A DNA stretch of 64,000 nucleotides, from positions 31,377,465 through 31,441,464 of the forward strand of contig OX392536.1 in assembly GCA_947623455.1 (NCBI GenBank), read 5' to 3'. A model generated the notes under the pieces. It worked only from the letters and a program-made list of their open reading frames with translations, ran no database searches and had not been told where the DNA came from. This document shows positions 25,590-37,298 of the stretch, piece by piece. Each line of letters begins with the position of its first letter. Positions within the stretch are counted from its first letter, which is position 1. The stretch is from Mimachlamys varia. Taxonomy: Eukaryota > Mollusca > Bivalvia > Pectinida > Pectinidae. The translations under genes were made by a program, and so were the position numbers.

Positions 25590-25830
25590 ATTGTGTGATA
25601 TGAAGAAGGGCGTTTTTGAGTATACAGACGTACTTGTGCTTACTTGTTGTGAGTGATAATGGGGGTTCGGTTATCATTTTGAGGACTTGATTTTGCTTGG
25701 ATGTGACCAAGATTTACATAGCAGACGTCATCGATTAAGCAGAAGACGTTTACTCTTCCACTTTTATTCATCTTTTGCCCCTCCTTTAATCGATTTCGAG
25801 TTCAGATTATGGGTTATTGGCGCCTGGGCA
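25590..25830 (+). mobile_element. RT retroelement 3' tail fragment (25.6 kb)
   Basis: In order: TGTGTGATATGAAG, GTGCTTACTTGTTGTGA, GGTTCGGTTATCATTTTGAG, GACTTGATTTTGCTTGGATG, TGACCAAGATTTACATAGCA, GACGTCATCGATTAAGCAGA, AGACGTTTACTCTTCC, TTTAATCGATTTCGAGTTCA. A segment after CTTCC is missing relative to the 7.0-kb copy. Confidence 0.75.
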
Positions 25831-28800
25831 TTTTCTAATTATTTATGATATTTCCTTTCGTAATACATTGTATATTATTTCTTTTAGGGAAAAACTTTAA
25901 AATGCAATTACCGTTATACAGAAGCTGTGCCTTATTGGTACAGACTTTTATCGCATTGACGCTAGTGTTGCAAAAATGTCCCTAAATAGATATTTGTTTA
26001 TCTTAAAAATGTTTGAATTGTAGAAGGTTAAAAAGTGCGAGCTTTTACTGATTTTCCTGGAAATGCTTTACTGACAAACGATGTTTATTGCTTTTTTTGA
26101 GAAAGGTAATTAGTATACTTTCTGTAGGTTAAGCTCACAGACAAGCGCCCTGTAGGGGTAAGACCTAGAGCATTGTTCCCTTGGGACCGACCTCTCCTTA
26201 CTCCAAGTTAACCGAACCATAATCTCCGCATTTGATCAACTGTCAGTAACATCAAACGCTCGTTCGCAGATTACAAGTAAATCCATTATATTTAAACGGT
26301 GTTGGTGTATTTGTTGTTTAAACGAAATTAATATCACAAGTGTTGACTCGGGGGTTTGATAATTGCATATTTCCATAATTTATTGAGATAAACAGATAAT
26401 TCCAATAGGATACCATGATATTGATTTCTTCCCCGCAGATCTGGACAGATGTCGTGTTTATGTCGGCCTATCCGGCTCTAATCTAGAGTAACCGTTGTTT
26501 GCCGTGTTAATGATTCAGACTTCGTGGTATTATAGCCGTTTTTATACGCCTTTATATGTCTTCTATGTCGGCTTATTCGCTCTTCTTGCCAAGCTCTTCC
26601 CATGGTAAGGCAGTAATGAGGTACAGTTAGCAGCCTACGACTGATAACTTTCTCATCCCATCAACAAACACGAAAAATATAAATCAGTGCTCGTGTACAT
26701 GCTCATGTTAAGGCCATCAGCGTGAAGGCCTTGTATAGGGAACCTGCCTTACTAGATAGAGTAGGTGGAATTAATTTGATGTACCCCACTAACATCTTAA
26801 CAATACTACGTTCTGATTCGCCGTTTATTTCGTATTGAGTTCGTAGGAAAACTCGGGGTCGGCAGATCATGAGAACATTTGCCATTCGTGATGCTTGGAT
26901 TGCTTTTCGTTTTTCTTGTATGTTCTGTTGTCCTCACTTTCTTTCTCTGTCTTCATCTCATTACAACGAATCATTCATGAAATCTCTGGTGTCTGAATAC
27001 AGTTCGTACAGAAAAACTAAGAACAAAAACAAACCCAAATTTTACAACAAACACATCTTTAATCTCACAAATCATCCAGACATAAGTTAAACAAATGTTC
27101 ATGGTCGTACTTCAAGAACTAGAAAATACAAGTGTGACGTTATCATGCATGAACGCAATGATTCATGCTGGAGTTTAATGATTTATATAACAATATGTTT
27201 AATATACAGAATGTTAATGTTCCACGATAAGCTAAGTATAACAGATGCATTGATACAAAGTGTACGATGAGCGGCTATACCCTCACGTGGTTCCTTTATA
27301 ATGAAGGATAGCTAATGTAGTGTGCAAATGGAATTACAGAAGCACGGATGTGTTATCGATGACCTTCTAAATAAGACACGTTATGTTTTGTTAACGAAAA
27401 AGCCAATAACGGGTGCCAAATGATCTGGGCCCTAATACTAGATATCCCGCTAAAATCACAACAGTTCATTTGATACAAAAAAATCATTACATATTTGACG
27501 TCCAAGGGTTTGCCGTGTACAGGCAACTGTTTGCTTTCACAGTTTTATATACTGCGTTTATACTTCAACACTTGATACCGTTCGAATGACCGATTTATCG
27601 ATTGATTAGAGGAAAGACCCATATAAAATTCAGACACCAAAATATTTTATCTCGTCCTGGACGGTCGTCTGTTTACGTCATGTAAATACTAGATCACACG
27701 GTTATCAGCATTATCGGCTATTATTAACTAATGCATCACATGACATGTAACACACACGATCCATGGTCTATGATGGCGGATATAGACGGTGACCGACTCG
27801 ATACGTGATTTGACGAAAGCTTAGGGGTGTAGAAGGGAACTTGGGTACCAAAATTCGTTTTGAATCCAGATCTGATTAACGATAGGTATTTCCTAAATAC
27901 TGTCTGATATGAAGCTATGGCCGTTCCTTACATGATGGCAATACAATAAAACCTCCAAATATCAGTTACGTATTTGATTTGTTGTGTGTGTTTTTTTATA
28001 TGCCTTTAGGCGACACCTAAAGTCTTTGGGAAGTTTTGTATACCGTCAGCTGCTGGTCATGTGACAGAGAGTTCCACAGTAAGTTGGGGAAAAACCAATA
28101 CCATTATCAATTTCATGTGCATCGCTATGGGAGATATATCAAGTGAGCTCAGAGTTTATTACATACGCCTGAAGACGAATACTGTTTCTATAGTGCATAT
28201 ATGCAGGTATTTAATTGAAACGAACTCTCGCTTATTAATTTTTAGCTCTAACATTCTATTCGTACTCTATGATCATTGAACGTCACATGATATAACATGT
28301 TTAAATGGGAAACGCAGGCAAAACGTAAACCATTAACATACAGAATAGTGGCAGCATAGAAAAACAAATTATTTTTTTGGCTTTTAATTTATCGTCACTT
28401 TCACTAAGATCAGATATGTTGAGTCCTGTTTCTGCAGAATCCAGCACATTTGTCACCTAAGTCATGCAGTAAGATACAGCAGCAAGTTTTGTCCCGAAAA
28501 CTGCAAAAAGAAAAAAAATAAGGTCAATCACTTTATTCCGCTGAACAAAATAATATTGCATGTTAATGATAGACCATGGTTTGCTTATGTCGATTTAAAT
28601 AAACAGCGGCTGCCTTCAGCGACTAGCTAATAGGGAGGTATCAGCCTTCTGAGAACCATAATCTGCCTCAACGTCAGTAGGTAAGGCGAATCCAAGGTTA
28701 GATTCAGTAAGAAGCCACCAATTCATCCATCAACTTGACAAAATGAAATAAAAATTAAATTGAAATTGTAATGTACGACTGCCTTGATACCAGCGAATGG

Positions 28801-28972
28801 GTTATTTCCTCAGCATATGGATCAAGGGAGAAATCATTATCGCGAGATTTGGGTCAAGGGTTTAGGAAGTTATGAACTTCAGAAAGATCGGAGGTGGAAC
28901 ATTTACAGATGGGGACATAGACGTCTGTTGCAGCTGTCTGGCTACAAATCACAGCAACCCAAGGGAGGTTTC
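25831..28972. other. Gene-free stretch
   Basis: No gene or element is recognised. Frames here are 60-73 codons and unremarkable. Confidence 0.4.
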
Positions 28973-29035
28973 GGACAATATATCACAGTATCAGTAGGCC
29001 AATATATCACAGCTTCTTTAGGACAATGTCAATAT
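28973..29035. repeat. 24-bp tandem repeat, 2.6 units
   Basis: Units at 28973-28996, 28997-29020 and a partial one at 29021-29035 share GG.CAATATATCACAG. The period is a multiple of three, and inside a 97-codon frame (28784-29077) it reads GQYIT-containing octapeptides, but the frame is not otherwise supported. Confidence 0.8.
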
Positions 29036-29830
29036 TCCATAAAATATGATTTCTTAATACAATGGCGCTTGTTTTGACTATTTAATCACATGAGATTGAT
29101 AGATAAAATATTATCAATAATTAACAAAAACATTGTGAAACGAATTGGTAGATGTAGCTCTTGGGATATAATGTTTAAGAAAACATCTTTTTTCTGTCAC
29201 CAACTTTAAAGCAAAAGATAGGCGAGGCTAAGGGTTTCGCAATATGAATATGTACAGGGTATATAACGATATTTTCGAAATATTGTCAAAATGAGACACT
29301 GAAACAGGAAAGAGATTATATGGCAAAACATTTTTGCTTTTGAATAAGGAAATGAAAGGAAATGAGCTACGTTCATATCACTTTGTAATCATCCTTTAAC
29401 TTCCTGTGAGATTTGTGCAAAACTCGAGTATTCATAGGTATTTTTCAGGAGTTCTTTTTCTACCACCATCATTTTCCAAGCTAGCTATTGACGATACCAA
29501 GAAAGTTCGCACTTAAGGCTTGTATAAAACAAAACAAAGGGGCCCAAACGTTTCACTAGTACCAGCTTAACTTGCAAACAACATTCATCCTTACATTTGT
29601 CAATTTTCACCATATCATGTTTACCTTGTTCGTTAAACGACCTGCTTCCATATCGCAGGCAGCAACATCCTCAGTGTTAGTTGCAAGAAATCAATTTTCT
29701 ATTCAATATAAAACCTGATCGTTTTGATACAACCAAATCAATGTATTGATTTCATTGATCTTGTCAGTTGATAGTAATACCATGATGTCGGAAGTTCATT
29801 TGAATACTCCCTTTGATGTTAATTAAAACA

Positions 29831-29876
29831 CGACAGAGGAACTGTTGGAAACTGTTCAGTTCTGAACAGTCTGTCG
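29831..29876. repeat. Hairpin
   Basis: ACTGTTCAG (29851-29859) faces CTGAACAGT (29862-29870), and outside these CGACAG (29831-29836) faces CTGTCG (29871-29876). Confidence 0.6.
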
Positions 29877-32800
29877 TCTGTATTTCACGACCTGCAGACT
29901 TCATTTCAATTTTATTTATCTATTCTATTTCAATGAAAACAACTCGTTGTAGTGCCGTTGTGATGAATTCATAAACATGTTCAAGACAAAAGGAAAAATA
30001 AGATATGTTGTCAATATACTTTTAATGGATTGTGAAGTGTATTCATTGCGATCGACGGTATTCACACATGCCTCCCGTGAATCTTGCTATGTGTCTTTTG
30101 GAATAATTTAGAGTCAACAAGTGCAATACTATATTTATCAAACCGAGACAAGTGAGATTGTCTTGGGAATATAAGCTTGTAAAGGTTGACAAATTCTCAT
30201 ATTAACCTACAAAAGTCCACTATTGCTCTGATATATGACACACCAGATGTACCAGCTGCCTTCCATATCCAATTACCGCACTCAGTGTCACATGGCTGCA
30301 AATCTCATTTCTCCTGCGTTGCGCTTCGGAACCTTGATTCTACTCAAAGTTCAGTCGGTTACGCATAGTGAGCTGCCGATAGAAACTATGGACACGATCC
30401 CAAGCATTGCAATCCCAACTGTTGACAAACATGTTGTATTTATTCTATTGTTGTATATATGAGGTGCATGATTACTTCTCGTGATGTAATAAGAACAATA
30501 TAGTTACGTGTCAGCTTACGTGTAGGTTATTGACAATTCGGAATATTTTTGTACTTTTCCAAAACTTTTGAGCACCTATTCAGCCGACTGCAAAGTACAA
30601 ACATGATACTTACATAAAAGAACACTAAGCCCATTTGTAATCACCTCGAGCTTGTAACTTACGGTTTTGAAAAAATGTCATTGTTGTTTTATAATACGCT
30701 CGCACATAGAAATCCCGTGAGAAGATGTTCTTTCTTGTATTGCGAAAGGCAGCACAAACATGTTTGAACAAGCTGAGCATATATCATAGGGTTACCAGTA
30801 AACGACAGGTTTCCGTTTATTTAGTAGTGGTTTTTACATCTAAATTTCACATATTTACTGCCTGATCTCGCTAAAAGTAAAATACATGTTTTGCCTTCGT
30901 TTGATGCGTGCAATTGCTTAACTGTGACCAATGGTTTCAATTTGAATATAAAAACCCTCATGCGTGAATCCACCAAATTCATCATCATATGAAAATTGCA
31001 ATTTACCCATGCTATAGGACGAATCTACTGAAAGTTGCGTATTACGTAAATAGTACTGTTATGTTCTCTTAAGAAATATCTTTGATAAATGGCACCCCAG
31101 ACTTAACTTAAATTTCCCAATGTTGTTGGATTCCGACTAGTCCAGAAAAACAGATTTGTCAAATGAGCCTGTTAAGGAAAATAGCGTGCGTGGGAGTAGT
31201 GCTTTCAGCATATTTCAAATGCTCCCGAGTTCATTATTGATACTTAGATTTTAATTAAGAAAAATAGACCATTTTATATGTAAAATCAATAACACTAAAT
31301 GTTTTCTATATGTAATGGTTTATTTTAACCCACTATAGCCTCCTACGTGTAGCAAATGTAACACAAAAGACAGAAATAGCTACAGTTACATGTATATTAG
31401 CAACTTGGAAATTTAAACTGAATACAAAAATCACATTAAAAATCTATCAATCAAAATCCACTGCCTTTCTTATTCAGATGCACTTTCTCATAAATTATAT
31501 TAAAATTGCTAGTAATTATTTGATACTGCTTGGTTAATGAAAATGCCCCTTTTTACATAGTGTCAGAGAACTACAATACAAGGTGATATAACAAAATAAG
31601 TATAACTATCGATTTGATACCTCATATGGCCCCTGTTTTTCTAAATATTTCCACATTAAAGTAGTGCTGTGCTGGCTGCGAACACATAAATGCTGTGCAT
31701 CTAATTAAAATCCAGCTCGGAAAGGGAAATACATAGGCCTTGTGTGTAGGTTATAAACTTATATCATGTATTACATTATTGTACATGTTAAAGTATTCTA
31801 CGAGTGTATGTCTCGTATTTCATTAAAAAAAATATAAGTTTAAAAAAAAAATCAATTTTTCTAAACAAGTATCTATCTGTATTTTCAGTTGATGTACTGA
31901 ATGATTCTGTTTTTACTGTTTTTTTCATTATTTGTTTACCTTTACAAATGACTGGCATCCCTTTTTGTTTCTTTTAATGCACCACAGAAAAATGTAGGCT
32001 GCCACTCGAAACATGAATAGATATACGGACAATCAATTTGTACATTTCTGGACCCGCTGGTTATATTGTAAGGACACAAATTAATGAACGCAGACAAGTT
32101 TAGGGTTGTCACGAACAGCATCCGCGCCTCTTCCCCACACACGCTGGTGGACATTTCGATTTTTCTGTTTTTGACAAACCGATAATTGATGATTCCCTGT
32201 ACAATTTATGGCAATGAGGCGACAGGCGATGTCCAGACAAATCACCGAAGGTTTCCCTAAAACACCCACATGTCTTGGGGCTTCCTCATATATTCTTGTA
32301 TGTCTCCGACATCATATAGGCTTACAAGCGCTAATGAGAATGGGTTAAATACTAAGCCCAGTCAACCAGACGCTTTGCGTCACCTCTATTGACAGTCAAT
32401 GTATAAACCCTAGCCTGTCAAGGTTCAGCTCAGAGAATAAAAAAACCAACAACGTTTTGTTAACTGTTATATTGAAAAGGAATAACTAGTTCAATTTCAA
32501 TTATAGTGATTGATGTATTACCTGAAAAGAATATGGTTGACAAACGAAAACGGTTCATTTGCGGCAAAGTAGTCATTTGAACGTTCAATGTTGTCATCTC
32601 TGTCGGAGGTAAATCTATAGGTCATCCGGAAGCAACGTAACGGTATTGTTTATTCAAACAATTTTGTTGCCTGCACATCCTACAAGATGATGAAACACTA
32701 GATGAACATGTTTCTTTTTCTTTTTGTATTTTTATTTATTTATTTTTTTTACGTTTGTGTTTGTTATATAAAAGAGTTATCATGAGTTAACATATTGAAT

Positions 32801-32879
32801 GTGACCCATTGTAACACGTAGCAGAATGGTATGTAACAGAAAAACATTAAAATAAAACGAAGCGTCAACAACAAGGTAC
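29877..32879. other. Gene-free AT-rich stretch
   Basis: Nothing supportable is seen. Frames of 60-75 codons occur on both strands without recognisable motifs. Confidence 0.4.
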
Positions 32880-33005
32880 AAGAGAATACGATCAGGTGTT
32901 CAGGCGGAGTAAACGTCTTCTGTTTCTTCAACAACATCCGTCGTGTAAATCTAGGTCACATCCAAGTAAATATTACGTCCGCAAAGTGATTCATCAATCT
33001 CAATC
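32880..33005 (-). mobile_element. RT retroelement 3' tail fragment, minus strand (32.9 kb)
   Basis: The plus strand reads TACAAGAGAATACGATCAGG, AGTAAACGTCTTCTG, TGTAAATCTAGGTCACATCC, which is the reverse complement of the CTTCTGCTTCATCG / GTGACCTAGATTTACA region of the family. The RT part and the extreme 3' end are missing. Confidence 0.7.
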
Positions 33006-34599
33006 ACTGGTATGCTAATTAGCATGTTCAGAATATAAATAGCAACCTAACTTGTGGTATAATGCAACTTGAAGTAAAATACACTTGAGAGCTCTGCTAG
33101 TTTGTTTAATTTTTGTTTTTGTTTTGTTTTGCTTCTGCCTAACAGTAAAAATAGCATTTTCTAATAGAGCATGTATTCGTTCATTTATACACAACCATGT
33201 TATCATATATCAAAAAAAAAAAAACAACCCTGCATTAGATGTGTGGAATTGCACTGTTATTTGAATTGTATTATTGCTATTGCTTATCCTATACATCGCT
33301 GATGCCTGGTGTGTTTTGACTCTCAAGTGCTGTTATGACGACTGTCGAGATGGAATTATTCAGCCCATGCCTTCCAGATGTTTCAGACGCAAACACATCC
33401 AAGTTGAATACTCCGTCGTCAGCTGTCTGGTTCAGTTACGGTTTGAATTCACATTGAAATGTGTTTGGAGAGAGTGTCTTTCAGAACACCAATACAAATG
33501 CATGCCATTGGCCGATAGGCTAGACACACAAGACCTGATGGTCATTATGAAACAGCGTATTTGCCGCAGTAATAATCGGCATTTACCAACAAAATCTCGA
33601 GAGGACCAATATTATAAAACAAAATAATGAGATCGCAGACGCTTCCTACAATAGCCTGAGATAAAGCATGTCTAAATGGCAGTGGTGAGCAGAAACTATG
33701 ACCGGTTACTACGCAACTGAATAGTTCCCTAAGGTCAAAACCGCAATATCTATATCTCGAAATGAATTGCCTTTCGCTGCAATCGCTAGCATCGACAGTA
33801 TGATATATGTTTAGTGAACACTCCTTCGGATCAGGGAGAGGTCAGTTAATACATAAACAGCATCACATGCAGTATATACATATACTCTTTTTGACAATTT
33901 GTTATTTTCTTTAAGTTGCTTTCCCTCTCTAAGGATCGGACATTTATAAACATAAAAGTATGAAGTAATGTGAAAAGCAAATGCTATTCGTTGATAGTTT
34001 AAAAATAGAATTTGTTTCGTATTTGTTTACTAGAACATTCATTAACCTTTTCTATCAAACGTTGCTGTGTTTCTAAAGGAATAACACAAAAACATAATCC
34101 AATCTTGATTGTCGTTTATTTTGTGCATGTGTGATGAATGCACTGGTATTTTAAGCTTTTAATATTGTTTGTATTTTTGAGTCGCCTGCGGTGAAATGCA
34201 ATTATGTGCATATTCCTGAATATAACTCCATTCAAACATCACAATAATAATGGTGTCACAATTGCGATATTTTCTATAATGTTAAAAATCACCATATGCA
34301 TTCTCCCGTTTTGTATCTTCATTAAATAAACATATATATAATGTACTTGTGCATGCAAAATAAATGTTTATTAGACAATGTGTTTTTTTCTGCAGCCGTG
34401 TAAAATTTCGCTATAATTATATTGGCATTCAGAAAGGTCTGCAAAGATTAGAAACAAAACACAGTCAAGTTTCATTTTTAATTAACTGTTTACGTCTTCA
34501 AATATAAATCGTTCAGCACCTTGAGCGTTGTTTTCCTATTGTTTCTCCCTATGTTTTAGCCCTTATTTTATTGTTAAATGTTATCAGTATACCTTGAAA
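33006..34599. other. Gene-free stretch
   Basis: A 117-codon frame at 33274-33627 (plus) has several cysteines but no family I recognise and is near chance length. Confidence 0.35.
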
Positions 34600-34637
34600 T
34601 TGGTTAATATGGTTAGGTTAATAATATCATTACAAGT

Positions 34638-35116
34638 GTTGGCATTCCCATCAGAACAAACTATGCCCCACTCTCAGCTGGCCTTTTTTCATACGAGACT
34701 GAGTTTGTGGAAGAACTAACCACTAACTACATTTAAAAAGTTGACAGATCTTTATATTTCACTTTCAGATATATCGACGATTTATTGTCGATACAAAGCA
34801 AGATATTTTCTGGCCACGTCCATCGTATTTGCCCTAATGAACTTATATAGGCCACGATAGACATTTCTACATCAGCTGCCTTTCCCGATTTTAACTTAAA
34901 CTAAGACTAACTATGACTATCGTGAACTTCCCCTTTCTTTATAGTATTACCCCTGCTTCGTCAATATATAGTCTTTGCATGTTTCAGACTATTCGTTATT
35001 CTAGGGCTTGCTCTAAGTATCAATATGCTCGTGGGAGGTGTCGGCTGCATACAAACAATCTTACTACACATGCATTCGAGAGATGCAGGTTGATAAAGAC
35101 AATGAGCAAGGTTTAA
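34638..35116 (+). pseudogene. Reverse transcriptase pseudogene with YIDD box
   Basis: One frame from 34638 reads VGIPIRTNYAPLSAG, then LFSYETEFVEEL, a TAA stop (34734), then FTFRYIDDLLSI with the catalytic Y-I-D-D at 34770-34781, HRICPNELI and a TAG (34848). The G-x-P-x-x-T-N-x-A-P and YIDD boxes are the substrate-binding and metal-binding palm motifs of reverse transcriptases. A frameshift leads into the frame at 34913-35116 (TIVNFPFL, then IRYSRACSKY and FERCRLIKTMSK), which is homologous to the 6.5-kb fragment. Two stops, a frameshift and the missing N-terminal part mean it is inactive. The lineage is uncertain: the palm signature resembles Penelope-like RTs, but no GIY-YIG endonuclease is visible. 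Confidence 0.8.
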
Positions 35117-35240
35117 GTCGCCATATTGGTCTCATTGAAAAATAGTGTGTATCCTTGTAATTAAGCGAATTGGTGTGCTTACTTGTTGAGATTGAGATCA
35201 ATATTGCGGTTCTCATTTTGAGGCAATCACACTTTCCAGT
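35117..35240 (+). mobile_element. Start of the RT retroelement 3' tail (34.6-kb copy)
   Basis: GTCTCATTGA, TGTGTATCCTTGTAATTAAG, GTGTGCTTACTTGTTGAGAT, CGGTTCTCATTTTGAGGC follow the RT remnant, establishing that the dispersed tail belongs to this retroelement. Homology then stops, so the far 3' end is lost here. Confidence 0.75.
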
Positions 35241-36988
35241 GTGGTTCGAGAATCATCTCTCAGTGAAGTAATAAAACATTAACATCCAACTGTAGACGAA
35301 GCCAGATAGAAATGACACTCCACACCATTGATCAAGATTGAAGTCCTTCTCAAAAGTCATAACTCATACATTTGTCGTGTTATCTGCTTCATAAAAGTGC
35401 ATTTAATGCGTTTTGTGTGAAAATAGAATTCATTCTTAGACTTTTTTTGGAACCTCTCCTTGTTTGGACAGAATGTGAAGATTAAAAATGGAAGCATGCA
35501 GCGTCAACTTTTTTCCATCATCGTCATGTTTTTTAACGTGTTGTCTGGGCCTTACCTAACCACCATTCAGTACAAAAGAACCACAGACTGTTCACTTTAT
35601 TCTTAGCGTATATTTATCGTTATACAAAGTTTATATGAAATTTTATTTACAAGAAAGACATTTGTCTATGTAACAATATCAATGCATCTGGTATGAATAA
35701 AATGAATATATATCCTGGCATGTAATTTGCCAAACACAATCAAATATATCAAAACACAACAAGATGCCAGAATATGTGTTCCGGATCAGGTTCTTACAAA
35801 AACGATACCAACAATTCAGCAATGAAAGAACTTCAATCACCAAAATTAAAGCTATTTTTTAAAACCATCTGGATAAAAGCTTCTCGACGATGGTCAGGAA
35901 AAGGTTGTAGCTATCCTAGACGTATCAGACAGGCAACTGTGAAGTCATATGTTTACGTCGTAAATACACACGTCTTTATAGTCTCGCGACAAGGTTCGCC
36001 TTTTCGAGATGTGGTTCCTCGGTTACTTAGTGACCAAGGCTATCGCGGAATGTATGACCAAGGCTATGGCGGAATGTGAGGTCACGTTCTGGACTAAAGA
36101 GGAACACATATCTAATCTCATATGTTTGGTAGAGTTGCCTTTCTGATAGCATACCAAAATGTTTTGTAAACAGAGGGTTATAGCTGAAGTCTTTATTCAA
36201 GTGTTAATACATATGGAATCGACAGGATGCGTTATACTGGATGTCACGTATGACCACTGTGACATAAATGTTTAATCTTTCAGAACACATTTTTTGTAGA
36301 TTCAGGTCGATGATTTCTAGCTGATTTCATTTTGATTTTTAGGTACTCTCTTTGGTGTTTATACCCTCATGAGTAGTAAACTGGTGTTGATCGGTCTGTC
36401 GTTTGTGTGACAAAGCACATCGTTGATTGAACAAACATTGTCGAATACACAGCTATCTCTAACCATGTGTATGTGTAGAATTCGTTACTATATACTGTGT
36501 ATGTGCTTGATTACTGGTTAACTATGACAAAATACCTTAGATGTGATTCGCCCTGCTATCAACCCTGATACACTACCAGAACGATATATTTGTTCTGTTG
36601 CAGTAAAAATAAATGTGTTTACAACTAATTTGACGTCCATCCAATACGCTGAGATGTTATGACGTGCGGATTCCTCTGGACTTCCTTTGAATCGATTGCT
36701 TAGAAATCTCGGAAGTGTTTCAAAAAAGTATTGAATCTCGATTAGTTATTTAACTATGACATCTGTATATGAGAGCAAGGCATTTGGGAATTGTGAACAT
36801 CTTTATGTAACGGAAACTTTAGTAGAAAACGCAGACTTTTATCAGAATCACACGCTATTGAAGTCAGAAATGGTTTCCCAAGACACCCCTTATCACTATC
36901 AATTTTGTTTCCCCCATGAGGGTTTGCACTTGATGTTATGGGGAGATGATATATCTGACCACCGTCGTATCGTGAATCTGGAAATAGC
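35241..36988. other. Gene-free stretch
   Basis: A 101-codon frame (35774-36079) and a 90-codon frame (36756-37028) are present without recognisable domains. A 24-bp tandem lies in the end of the first. Confidence 0.35.
36031..36078. repeat. 24-bp tandem duplication
   Basis: TGACCAAGGCTAT.GCGGAATG occurs at 36031-36054 and 36055-36078 with two differences. Confidence 0.85.
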
Positions 36989-37016
36989 GCAGGTGACAGA
37001 TATGAATGTCACCTGC
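36989..37016. repeat. Perfect 10-bp hairpin carrying two CAGGTG boxes
   Basis: GCAGGTGACA (36989-36998) and TGTCACCTGC (37007-37016) are exact reverse complements around an 8-nt loop. Each arm has an E-box-like CAGGTG. Regulatory function is not shown. Confidence 0.6.
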
Positions 37017-37121
37017 ACGGAGTGTTAGATTAATACGTGTAATTTTTGCATTTCTTTTACACAGATTAATTCCTATTTCCTATTTTCCCATACGTATTTG
37101 TGCGTCTAAAATATTCGTTAT

Positions 37122-37298
37122 ATATAAGGATTATACATGTACCTCATTTTGACTGTGTATACAGTAATATGCCCGCAGTTGGCAACGAACATACCTTGTA
37201 TCCTATGGTACGCGTTAGCGCTCCATAGTGAATAAGGCCGTTGTCAACTGCAGGCATACTACCGTATACGCAGTCAAAATGAGGTACAATCCTTATAT
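37122..37298. mobile_element. Fold-back element, about 177 bp
   Basis: The left arm (about 37122-37188) with CCTCATTTTGACTG and GCCCGCAGTTGGCAACG pairs with the right arm (about 37238-37298) with CGTTGTCAACTGCAGGC and CAGTCAAAATGAGG. The ends are ATATAAGGATT and AATCCTTATAT. A spacer of about 50 bases contains a smaller imperfect hairpin around CTATGG/CCATAG. No coding capacity. Confidence 0.8.

Noticed and set aside
33274..33627. 117-codon plus-strand frame with many cysteines
   Set aside because: Cysteines do not form a known spacing pattern and there is no supporting context.
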